A stretch of DNA of 47,459 nucleotides, taken from the NCBI GenBank assembly GCA_003132025.1, contig PKWJ01000032.1, forward strand, positions 1 through 47,459, in the 5' to 3' direction. The stretch comes from Gammaproteobacteria bacterium (GTDB lineage Bacteria; Pseudomonadota; Gammaproteobacteria; Steroidobacterales; Steroidobacteraceae). The position numbers were made by a program, and so were the translations under genes. The notes under the pieces are model-generated. The model saw nothing but the letters and a program-made list of their open reading frames with translations. It was not told the DNA's origin and ran no database searches. This document shows, piece by piece, positions 31,796 through 38,749 of this stretch; positions within the stretch are counted from its first letter, which is position 1; every line of letters begins with the position of its first letter.

Positions 31796-33048
31796 GGCCG
31801 GCCGGCCTGGACCTGCGACAGCAGGGTCTGTGTCAGCGTGAGCATGTCCTTATCGCCGCGCCCCGACAGTCCGATCAGAATCCGCACCCCCGGATGCAGC
31901 GCGGCCCAGCGGCGAGCACCGGCCAGCGCGTGCGCACTCTCGATCGCCGGCAGGATGCCTTCGCACTCACAGCATTCGCGCACCGCCGCCAGCGCCTCAT
32001 CATCGCTCGCGGACTCGTAGCGCACGCGTCCGATCGAGTTCAGCAGCGAGTGTTCCGGACCGACTCCGGGATAATCCAGTCCGGCCGAGATCGAATGCGT
32101 CTCCTGGATCTGGCCGTGCCGATCCTGCAGCAGCATCGAATAACTGCCGTGCAGCACCCCGGGCCGGCCATTGACCAGCGTGGCGGCATTCTCTCCCAGG
32201 CCCGAGCCGCGGCCGCCGGCCTCAACGCCGATGATGTCGACGCTGCGATCGCCGAGAAACGCATGAAACAGGCCGATGGCATTGGAACCCCCGCCGACGC
32301 AGGCTACCAGCGCATCGGGCAGTGCGCCGCTGCGCTCGAGCAGCTGCGCACGCGCCTCGCGGCCGATGACCGCCTGCAGCTCACGCACGATGTAAGGATA
32401 AGGATGGCCGCCGACCGCCGACCCCAGCAGGTAATAGGTGGCGGTCGGATCCGATACCCAGTCGCGCAGCGCCTCGTCGATCGCCGCACGCAGCGTGCGA
32501 TCACCGCTGGTGACCGGGACCACGGTGGCCCCAAGCAGCCTCATGCGCCCGACATTCGGCGCCTGGCGTTCCATGTCGACCGCGCCCATATAGACCGTGC
32601 ACGGCAGGCCGACGCGCGCGCAAGCGGCGGCACTCGCGACCCCGTGCTGGCCGGCGCCGGTCTCGGCCACGATGCGCTTGGCGCCGAGCCGGCGCGCCAG
32701 CAGTGCCTGGCCGATCGCGTTGTTGATCTTGTGCGCACCGGTATGCGCCAGGTCCTCGCGCTTGAGCCACACCAGCGCGCCCCAGCGCTTCGACAGGTGC
32801 GGCGCCGGACTGAGCGCCGTCGGCCGACCGACCCAGTCGGACAGCTCGCGATTGAGTTCCGCTTGAAAATCAGGATCCGCCAGCCAGCGGCGCGCGCCGC
32901 GCTCCAGCCGCTCATGCGCGGGAATCAGCGTCTCGGGCACATAACGGCCGCCAAAAGGCCCGTAGCGCCCGCGCTCATCCGGGTAACGGCCCGCCAGCAG
33001 GTCCGCCAGCACGCGTTCGTGTTCCGCCGCCGTTTCAACGTTCATCAT
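31792..33048 (-). CDS. trpB: Tryptophan synthase beta subunit
   Basis: TrpB condenses indole with serine using pyridoxal phosphate. The protein is about 418 residues. The PLP lysine lies in EDLAHTGAHKINNA, the phosphate-binding loop in CVGGGSNAIG, and GPFGGRYVPETLIPA is the conserved N-terminus. GRYGPFGGRYVPE and AETGAGQHGVASA are standard TrpB1 motifs. Two adjacent ATGs lie just inside the trpF end; the first, preceded by AGGGGTGG, is used and gives a 14-base overlap with trpF. The subunit forms a complex with TrpA, encoded immediately downstream with a four-base overlap. Confidence 0.98.
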   Translation of the reverse strand: MMNVETAAEHERVLADLLAGRYPDERGRYGPFGGRYVPETLIPAHERLERGARRWLADPDFQAELNRELSDWVGRPTALSPAPHLSKRWGALVWLKREDLAHTGAHKINNAIGQALLARRLGAKRIVAETGAGQHGVASAAACARVGLPCTVYMGAVDMERQAPNVGRMRLLGATVVPVTSGDRTLRAAIDEALRDWVSDPTATYYLLGSAVGGHPYPYIVRELQAVIGREARAQLLERSGALPDALVACVGGGSNAIGLFHAFLGDRSVDIIGVEAGGRGSGLGENAATLVNGRPGVLHGSYSMLLQDRHGQIQETHSISAGLDYPGVGPEHSLLNSIGRVRYESASDDEALAAVRECCECEGILPAIESAHALAGARRWAALHPGVRILIGLSGRGDKDMLTLTQTLLSQVQAGRP

Positions 33049-33640
33049 GAGCCACCCCCTGAAATGCCGCCCGCGCGGCTTCGACAAATTCCGCCATCAT
33101 CTGCGCACTCTTGCGCCCCGGGTCCGATTCGACTCCGCTCGATACATCCACGCCATATGGTCGTACGGCGCGGATCGCGGCGGCGACATTGTGCGCGTTG
33201 AGGCCGCCGGCCAGAATCAGCTCGCTCATGCGCGCCAGCCGCGAGGCGGTATTCCAGTCCGCGGCTTCGCCGCTGCCGCTGCGGGCACCTTCGAACAGCA
33301 TGCGGCGCGGCAAGGCGGCGCCAGAGCCGGCGCCGGCACGCAGCACCGGCAGGCGAACCAGCGTGTCGGGCAGCGTTAAGACATCGAAATCCTGCAGATC
33401 GGTCTGCAGGACGTCGGGTTGGAACACACGCAGGATCTCATCCACCAGCCGCTGTTCCGGGTGCACCGTCACCGCGATCAGGCTGACGCGCCCGCGCGCC
33501 GGAGCCGCCAGCTGCGCCGCCTGCGCCGGTTCCAGCCGCCGTACCGACGGTGAAAATACAAAACCGATGGCATCGACCCGCGCCTGCAGCGCCGCGGTCA
33601 CCGCATCGGGACTGGTCATGCCGCAGATCTTCAGCCACAT
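33035..33640 (-). CDS. trpF: Phosphoribosylanthranilate isomerase
   Basis: TrpF isomerises phosphoribosylanthranilate to the carboxyphenylamino-deoxyribulose phosphate. At 201 residues it is a normal stand-alone TrpF, not fused to TrpC. The catalytic cysteine is in KICGMTSPDAV near the N-terminus, the catalytic aspartate in DVLQTDLQDFDVL (Asp in the family's QLHG-type strand, here QTD instead of the common QLHG, a variation worth noting), and the phosphate site in ILAGGLNAHNVA and GVDVSSGVES. The start overlaps the trpC end by ten bases. Confidence 0.96.
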   Translation of the reverse strand: MWLKICGMTSPDAVTAALQARVDAIGFVFSPSVRRLEPAQAAQLAAPARGRVSLIAVTVHPEQRLVDEILRVFQPDVLQTDLQDFDVLTLPDTLVRLPVLRAGAGSGAALPRRMLFEGARSGSGEAADWNTASRLARMSELILAGGLNAHNVAAAIRAVRPYGVDVSSGVESDPGRKSAQMMAEFVEAARAAFQGVAHDER

Positions 33641-34470
33641 GCCCGCGGTCTCGCGGCCGCGCGTCCGGCCGCCAGCATCGAGGTGGCCAGCTGGAACGGA
33701 TCGCCGGCTTGCATCAGCGCGCTGCCCACCAGGGCGACGTCATAGCCGGCGGCCGCCACCCACGCCGCATCGCTGCTGTTCGCAACACCGCTTTCGGCCA
33801 CGCGCGGCACGCTGTCCGGCAGCAGCGGCGCCAGCGACTCGAGCCGGCCGGGCACCACCTTGAGGGTCACCAGATCGCGGCAGTTCACCCCCACCAGCAG
33901 TGAGCAGCGCGCTCCGAGGTCGCGCACCAGGGCGGCGGCCAGTTTCAGGTCGGCAGCATCGAAGGCTTCCAGCAGCGCGAACAGCCCGAGCTCTCCCGCC
34001 GCCTCGATCAGCGCTTCGAGTTCGGCGCGTCCGAGCATACGCAGGATGATCAGTACGCCACCGGCGCCCGCCACCCGCGCCTCATACACCTGGTAGTCGT
34101 CCACCAGAAAATCCTTGCGCATGACCGGAATGCGGCCGGTAACTGCGGACGCGGCCTGCGCCAGATGCGCCAGCGCACCGTCAAAGCGACTGGGCTCGGT
34201 CAGAACGGAAATCGCCGCGGCGCCGGCATCGGCGTAGGCGGCTACGCGTGCGGCGATGTCCTCGCCGCCGTCCTTGAGCTGTCCGGCCGCCGGCGAGCGC
34301 AGTTTGACCTCGGCGATCAGATCGAAGCCACCCGGGGACAGTGCAAGTCGCGGGGCAGTCGGTAATGTACGCGCCCGCGCCTGCAGTTCCTGGCGCGGAC
34401 GCAGCGCTCGCTCGCGCGCCACCCGTTCGCGGCTCGAGCGCGCCATCGCCGCCAGAAAATCCGCGCTCAT
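33631..34470 (-). CDS. trpC: Indole-3-glycerol phosphate synthase
   Basis: TrpC closes the indole ring, giving indole-3-glycerol phosphate. It is 279 residues. FDLIAEVKLRSPAAG carries the catalytic lysine and the KxxSPS-type loop (here RSPAAG), PVMRKDFLVDDYQVYEA the second catalytic lysine and glutamate region, and VGVNCRDLVTLKV with VAESGVANSSDA the phosphate-binding end of the barrel. The ATG chosen overlaps the trpD stop by four bases (ATGA); the frame is open upstream but there it lies inside trpD. The RSPAAG variant in place of SPS/SPSKG is a small oddity. Confidence 0.97.
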   Translation of the reverse strand: MSADFLAAMARSSRERVARERALRPRQELQARARTLPTAPRLALSPGGFDLIAEVKLRSPAAGQLKDGGEDIAARVAAYADAGAAAISVLTEPSRFDGALAHLAQAASAVTGRIPVMRKDFLVDDYQVYEARVAGAGGVLIILRMLGRAELEALIEAAGELGLFALLEAFDAADLKLAAALVRDLGARCSLLVGVNCRDLVTLKVVPGRLESLAPLLPDSVPRVAESGVANSSDAAWVAAAGYDVALVGSALMQAGDPFQLATSMLAAGRAAARPRACG

Positions 34471-35525
34471 GGGCCCTCGCTCCCGCGCAGTTTTTCGTCC
34501 GCGCCGAAACGTTCCAGGCGCGACAGCAGAGCGGCGGCGACCCCGGTATCGATCGCCTGCGCCGCGCGTGCCACCGCCAGCGTGGGCGAAATTTCGCGGC
34601 CGGTGACCTCGAGCGCGAGCGCGGCGCCCAGCAGCAGCGCGTCCCGATGCGCACCGACCGTCCGGCCGCCGAGTACCCGTCTGAGTTCGAGCGCGTTGTG
34701 CGCGGCATCGGCACCCGCCAGCGCGTCGGCCTCGCACAGCGGCAGTCCATAGTCGGCCGGCGTTCGCAGCTCGTAGCGCACGCCGTCCGCATCGACATCG
34801 AACAGCGTGAAGCCACCGATCGGGGTCGGCTCATCCCAGCCTTCCGCGCCGTGAATCACGAATGCGCGCAGGATGCCGCTGCCGACCAGCGCATTTGCCA
34901 TCAGTTCAGCGCTCGCGCGGCTGCAAGCACCGATCACCAGGTACGGTGGGGCCGCGGGGTTGCACAGCGGCCCGAGCAGGTTGAACACCGTACGCACCCC
35001 CAGCGCCGCGCGCACCGGCGCGATGTTCTTGGTGGCGGCGTGATAGTACGGGGCAAACAAAAACGTGAACCCAAGCGCCGCAAAGCAGCGGCCGGCCGCG
35101 GTTTCATCCAGCGGCAGCGGCAGCCCCAGTGCCTGCAGTACATCGGCACTGCCGGCGCGGCTGGAGATGGCGCGGTTGCCGTGCTTCACGACCGGCAGGC
35201 CGCAGGCGGCGGCGAGCAGCGCCGCGCCGGTGGAAAGATTGAGGCTCCCGGAACGATCGCCGCCGGTGCCCACGATGTCGACCGCCTCGAGCGGTTCCGG
35301 CAGTTGCGGCCGGCGCGCCAGCGCGCGCATCGAGCCGGCGAAGCCGCGCAGTTCGTCGGCCGTGAGGCCCTTGGCCCGCAACGCCGCCAGCAGTGCGCCG
35401 GCCAGAGCCGGCGCCACATCGTCGGCGGTCAGCGCCGTCATCAAGCGCGCGGCTTCGGCCTGCAGCAGGTTCTCGCCGTCGAGCAGCCGATCGAGCATCG
35501 CGCACAGCATTACCGCGTCAGTCAT
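34467..35525 (-). CDS. trpD: Anthranilate phosphoribosyltransferase
   Basis: TrpD joins anthranilate to phosphoribosyl pyrophosphate. The 352-residue protein has the PRPP/metal loop DIVGTGGDRSGSLNLSTGAA, the KHGNRAISSRAGSADVLQALG anthranilate site and the VFNLLGPLCNPA hinge, all standard. The ATG (MTDAVM) is preferred over an in-frame TTG at 35540 that overlaps the trpG stop; either is possible. It is separate from trpG, unlike the TrpGD fusion of enteric bacteria. Confidence 0.97.
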   Translation of the reverse strand: MTDAVMLCAMLDRLLDGENLLQAEAARLMTALTADDVAPALAGALLAALRAKGLTADELRGFAGSMRALARRPQLPEPLEAVDIVGTGGDRSGSLNLSTGAALLAAACGLPVVKHGNRAISSRAGSADVLQALGLPLPLDETAAGRCFAALGFTFLFAPYYHAATKNIAPVRAALGVRTVFNLLGPLCNPAAPPYLVIGACSRASAELMANALVGSGILRAFVIHGAEGWDEPTPIGGFTLFDVDADGVRYELRTPADYGLPLCEADALAGADAAHNALELRRVLGGRTVGAHRDALLLGAALALEVTGREISPTLAVARAAQAIDTGVAAALLSRLERFGADEKLRGSEGP

Positions 35526-35536
35526 GGTCGTGACCG

Positions 35537-36133
35537 TCAATCGTCGCGGCGCTCGCCGCCGGAAAAGAGCAGGAAGTTGCGCATCATGGCTGGCCCGTCC
35601 GGTGTCAACACGCTTTCCGGATGGAACTGTACCCCCTCGACCATCATGCGCCGATGCCGTACGCCCATGATCTCGCCCTCGGAAGTGCGGGCACTCACCT
35701 CGAGCTCGGCCGGCATCGAATCGGCCTCCGCGATCAATGAATGATAGCGGCCCACTTCGCAGCCGGCGGGAATGTCCACGAACACGCCGCGCTCGTCATG
35801 GTCAACCAGCGAAGTCTTGCCATGCATCAGCCGGCCGGCGCGCACCACCTTGCCGCCGAACACCTCGACGATCGATTGATGTCCCAGGCATACGCCAAAT
35901 ACCGGAATCTGACCGGCGAACGCCTGCACCATCGCCATCGATATGCCGGCGCGCTGCGGGGTACCGGGCCCGGGCGAGATGCACAGGTGTGTCGGCTGCA
36001 ATGCGCGCGCCGCATCGATCGTGATGGCGTCGTTGCGGTACACGCGCACGTCGGCGCCGAGCACCAGAAACGCCTGCACCAGGTTATAGGTGAAGGAGTC
36101 GTAGTTATCGATCAGCAGCAGGCGCGCGCTCAC
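35537..36133 (-). CDS. trpG: Anthranilate synthase glutamine amidotransferase subunit
   Basis: TrpG supplies ammonia from glutamine to TrpE. At 198 residues it is the stand-alone class I amidotransferase. The N-terminus LLLIDNYDSFTYNLVQ, the oxyanion ISPGPGTP, the nucleophile elbow GVCLGHQSI and the late HPESVL with catalytic His and Glu are all present. The GTG start overlaps the trpE stop by four bases (GTGA). A role shared with folate synthesis (PabA) is possible in many proteobacteria, but the context favours tryptophan. Confidence 0.97.
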   Translation of the reverse strand: MSARLLLIDNYDSFTYNLVQAFLVLGADVRVYRNDAITIDAARALQPTHLCISPGPGTPQRAGISMAMVQAFAGQIPVFGVCLGHQSIVEVFGGKVVRAGRLMHGKTSLVDHDERGVFVDIPAGCEVGRYHSLIAEADSMPAELEVSARTSEGEIMGVRHRRMMVEGVQFHPESVLTPDGPAMMRNFLLFSGGERRDD

Positions 36134-37515
36134 AGTCCTTCCTCCGCGAGTTTCAGCGCTCCACGCAGGGCCGCACTCTTGGCGAGCACCTCGTCATGCT
36201 CGGCAGCCGGAATGCTGTCGGCGACGATGCCGCCGCCGGCCTGGTAGCTGTATTCATCGTTATGAAACACCAGCGTGCGTATGGTGATTGCCTGGTCCAT
36301 ATCGCCCTGGGCGCCAAAGTAACCCACTGTGCCGCCGTACAATCCGCGCCGCACCGGTTCGAGTTCCTCGATGATCTCCATGGCCCGCACCTTGGGCGCA
36401 CCGACCAGCGTGCCGGCCGGAAATGTCGCGGCGAACAGGTCGAAGGCGTCGCGCCCCGCTGCCAGTTCGCCGCGCACCCCGCTGACCATGTGCATCACAT
36501 GGCTGTAGCGCTCGATCGAACGGTACGGCTCGACCCGCACGCTGCCGGCACAGGCGACGCGGCCCAGATCATTGCGCGCCAGGTCCACCAGCATCACGTG
36601 CTCCGCGTTTTCCTTGCCGTCGGCGCGCAACTCGGCTTCCAGCCGTGCGTCGAGCTGCGGCTCATCGGCCCGCGGCCGGGTACCGGCGATCGGCCGCAGC
36701 TCCGCCTGGCGGCCACTGAGCTTGACCAGCGCTTCAGGCGAGGAGCCCACCACGGTCAGGTCGCCCAGGCGGCAGAAATACATGTAGGGCGAGGGGTTGA
36801 TCAGCCGCAGCGCCCGGTAGACCTGGAACGGATCGAGTGCGTGGCGGCCGGAAAAACGCGATGACAGCACCAGCTGGTAGACATCGCCGGCAGCGATGTA
36901 CTCCTGCGCTCGCAGCACGCCGGCGATGTGCTCATCGCGCGTCAGCGCCGGGGTCGGCACGCTGAAGCCGCCGCCGGAGCGTATGAACGGCACCGCGCCA
37001 CGCAGCGCGCGGATCAGTTCGCGACGCAGCGACTCACGCTCGGCATCGCTGCCCGCGTGCAGCAGCGCGATGCCGCGGCTGACATGATCGAATACCAGCA
37101 GCGAGCGTGGCGCCAGGTAATGCAGCAGCGGCACGCCGGGCAGCAGCGGCAGGCGCTGCGGCAGGCGCTCGAAAAAGCGCACCGTGTCGTACGAGGTGAA
37201 TCCGACCAGGCCGCCCGCGAGCGGCACCTGCCCCAGCGCCGGCATCGGCAACGGCAGCCGACCCAACGCCGCGCGCAGCCCATCGAGCAGCTCCGCCTGG
37301 CTACGCGGCACCGCACGTCGCTCGTCGCCGAGCACGAACGACTGCTCATCGAGCCGCACCTGCAGCACGTCGCCGAAGCCGATGAAGGAATAACGCCCGA
37401 TGCGCTCGCCGCCCTCGACGCTCTCGAGCAGAAAGCGCGGCTCGAATGGCGCGAGTTTGGCGAACGCCGACACCGGAGTGTCGAAATCGCCGGCAATATC
37501 GAAAGGCGGCTTCAT
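36130..37515 (-). CDS. trpE: Anthranilate synthase component I
   Basis: TrpE converts chorismate to anthranilate. At 461 residues it is somewhat short for the family. The tryptophan feedback-site motif LLES occurs in FLLESVEGGERIGRYSF. The catalytic domain has the regions PIAGTRPRADEPQ, DLARNDLGRVACAGSV, HMVSGVRGEL and FPAGTLVGAPKVRAMEIIEELEP. Expression is controlled by the leader peptide and attenuator directly upstream: the T run of the terminator ends six bases before the ATG, leaving no room for a separate Shine-Dalgarno, so the GGGATGGG of the terminator arm is the only purine-rich stretch near the start. It begins the seven-gene overlapping run. Confidence 0.98.
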   Translation of the reverse strand: MKPPFDIAGDFDTPVSAFAKLAPFEPRFLLESVEGGERIGRYSFIGFGDVLQVRLDEQSFVLGDERRAVPRSQAELLDGLRAALGRLPLPMPALGQVPLAGGLVGFTSYDTVRFFERLPQRLPLLPGVPLLHYLAPRSLLVFDHVSRGIALLHAGSDAERESLRRELIRALRGAVPFIRSGGGFSVPTPALTRDEHIAGVLRAQEYIAAGDVYQLVLSSRFSGRHALDPFQVYRALRLINPSPYMYFCRLGDLTVVGSSPEALVKLSGRQAELRPIAGTRPRADEPQLDARLEAELRADGKENAEHVMLVDLARNDLGRVACAGSVRVEPYRSIERYSHVMHMVSGVRGELAAGRDAFDLFAATFPAGTLVGAPKVRAMEIIEELEPVRRGLYGGTVGYFGAQGDMDQAITIRTLVFHNDEYSYQAGGGIVADSIPAAEHDEVLAKSAALRGALKLAEEGL

Positions 37516-37521
37516 AATAAT

Positions 37522-37555
37522 AAAAAACCCATCCCGGAGCTTTCCGGAGATGGGT
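37522..37555 (-). terminator. trp attenuator terminator (segments 3:4)
   Basis: On the minus strand ACCCATC...CCGG (37555-37544) pairs with CCGG...GATGGGT (37537-37527): seven plus four base pairs around one bulged base, loop AAAGCT, then TTTTTT. This is an intrinsic terminator standing directly before trpE. Confidence 0.92.
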
Positions 37556-37630
37556 CTGGTGTTTGCTTGTACCTTTTAGATGCGATTTAAGACATGCAGC
37601 AACGTCCAGCGCCCACTCCGCTTGCGGAGT
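37544..37630 (-). promoter_or_regulatory. trp attenuator: pause hairpin and antiterminator
   Basis: Segment 1, ACTCCG (37630-37625), pairs with segment 2, CGGAGT (37620-37615), across the loop CAAG. Segment 2 extended as CGGAGTGGG (37620-37612) can instead pair with segment 3, CCCATCTCCG (37554-37545), through 5+4 base pairs with a single bulged U. Segment 3 otherwise pairs with segment 4 to terminate. A ribosome stalled on the three Trp codons (37643-37635) would cover segment 1 and favour 2:3, allowing read-through: textbook attenuation logic, read from the bases. Confidence 0.88.
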
Positions 37631-37673
37631 CGCGCCACCACCACGGACCGGCGGACAGGACGATTGCTGACAT
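37587..37673 (-). CDS. trpL: trp operon leader peptide
   Basis: This is a 28-codon reading frame with three consecutive Trp codons at residues 11-13 (GPWWWRDS), placed just before a complete attenuator and trpE. Its role is to sense charged tRNA-Trp by ribosome stalling, not to make a functional protein. The ATG is the only in-frame start. No Shine-Dalgarno precedes it, and the predicted transcription start is only about four bases upstream, so translation would be nearly leaderless. The stop lies about 30 bases upstream of segment 3. Confidence 0.9.
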   Translation of the reverse strand: MSAIVLSAGPWWWRDSASGVGAGRCCMS

Positions 37674-37682
37674 AGACGACAG

Positions 37683-37712
37683 AGTATGGCCAGCCCCGCC
37701 GGCGCGCGTCAA
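37683..37712 (-). promoter_or_regulatory. Predicted trp operon promoter
   Basis: TTGACG (37712-37707; five of six to the -35 consensus) and CATACT (37688-37683; four of six) are spaced by 18 bases. The -35 overlaps the last codon and stop of the BtuF-like gene. A purine at 37677, six bases past the -10, is a likely start, giving a very short leader before trpL. No TrpR operator palindrome was recognised, in keeping with attenuation control. Confidence 0.72.
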
Positions 37713-38638
37713 GAATTTGGCTTCGGGGACGACTGCGGTTGCGGCTGCAGTTGACGCAATGCGCGGCACAGATCCTCCGCCGCATCGACGATGCTTGGCC
37801 CCAGGCGGCTCAGGCGCTGGTCGGTCCAGGACAGCACGCGGCCGGAACGCACCGCCCGCATCGATGGATAAGCGCGCCAGGCGGCCACCCAGTCGCGGCC
37901 GGAGTTCGCATCCGGGGGCAGCGTCAGGATGATCTGTGGATCACGCGCCAGCACCGACTCCAGCGTTACCGCGGGTCCGGGATCGGTCAGATCCTCGTAC
38001 AGGCTGCGGTAGCCGCAGGCGTGAATGACATCGGTCATGATTTCGGTCCGTCCCACGGTATAGATCGGACGATCCCACACCTGGATCAGCACCGTCGCCG
38101 GGGCTGCCTGCCGGTAACGCTCGCGCAGCGCCGCGATGCGTTGCGTGATCTGTGCGGCCGCCGCCTGCGCGGGGCCTTCCGTTCCTGCCAGGCGACCGAA
38201 GCGCGCAAGGCTTGCGGGAATGTCGTCGAGTCGCGCCAGGCGGTGCCGATAGATGCGCAGGCCCACCCCTTCCATGCGTGCCAGCTGGGTCGGAGAAGTG
38301 CCGCCGCTCCACACCACCACCACGTCGGGATGCAGTGCCAGGATGCGCTCCAGATCGAAGCTCTGGGCATCGCCGACGCGTTCGATATGCCTGGCCGCAT
38401 CCGGCTCATTGGAGTAGGCGCTGGTGCCGACCACGTGCTCGCCGGCCCCGGCGGCAAACAGCATCGCGGTGGCTCCCGGGGCCAGGCTGACGATACGTTG
38501 CGCCGGGCCCGTCAGCTGCAGCGTGTGCTGATCGTCGTCCTGCAGCTGCAGTGCGGCCAGATCCGCCGCCCGCCCATGCGCCAGCAGCAGCCCCGACGCC
38601 GCCAGCAACCCCAGCAGCTGTGGGCCAACGCGTTTCAA
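37709..38638 (-). CDS. BtuF-like cobalamin/metal-chelate substrate-binding protein
   Basis: This is a periplasmic binding protein of the BtuF/FecB helical-backbone family, 309 residues from the chosen start. A signal-like N-terminus (KRVGPQLLGLLAASGLLLAHGRA) is followed by the hallmark RIVSLAPGATAMLFAAGAGEHVVGTSAYSNEP, then VGDAQSFDLERILALHPDVVVVW. BtuF proteins bind vitamin B12 for the BtuCD transporter. Neither BtuC nor BtuD is in the window, so the partner lies elsewhere. The TTG start is chosen because it gives the signal peptide; no clear Shine-Dalgarno supports it. Its end overlaps the trp promoter, so read-through could feed trp transcription. Confidence 0.78.
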   Translation of the reverse strand: MKRVGPQLLGLLAASGLLLAHGRAADLAALQLQDDDQHTLQLTGPAQRIVSLAPGATAMLFAAGAGEHVVGTSAYSNEPDAARHIERVGDAQSFDLERILALHPDVVVVWSGGTSPTQLARMEGVGLRIYRHRLARLDDIPASLARFGRLAGTEGPAQAAAAQITQRIAALRERYRQAAPATVLIQVWDRPIYTVGRTEIMTDVIHACGYRSLYEDLTDPGPAVTLESVLARDPQIILTLPPDANSGRDWVAAWRAYPSMRAVRSGRVLSWTDQRLSRLGPSIVDAAEDLCRALRQLQPQPQSSPKPNS

Positions 38639-38749
38639 TCGAAGAAGATCCGGTAGACCTGGCTGAAGAACATCTGCAACTGCCGCTGTATATGGTTCCT
38701 GATTCGCGCACGCGCGCTCTGGCGGAGCAGCCGCTCCGGAGCAGCCCAA

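Noticed and set aside
31696-33201. Plus-strand open frame opposite trpA/trpB
   Set aside because: Antisense to two certain genes and spans their junction; no independent support.
34181-34834. Minus-strand frame spanning the trpC-trpD junction
   Set aside because: It overlaps two certain genes in another frame; arginine- and serine-rich shadow sequence.
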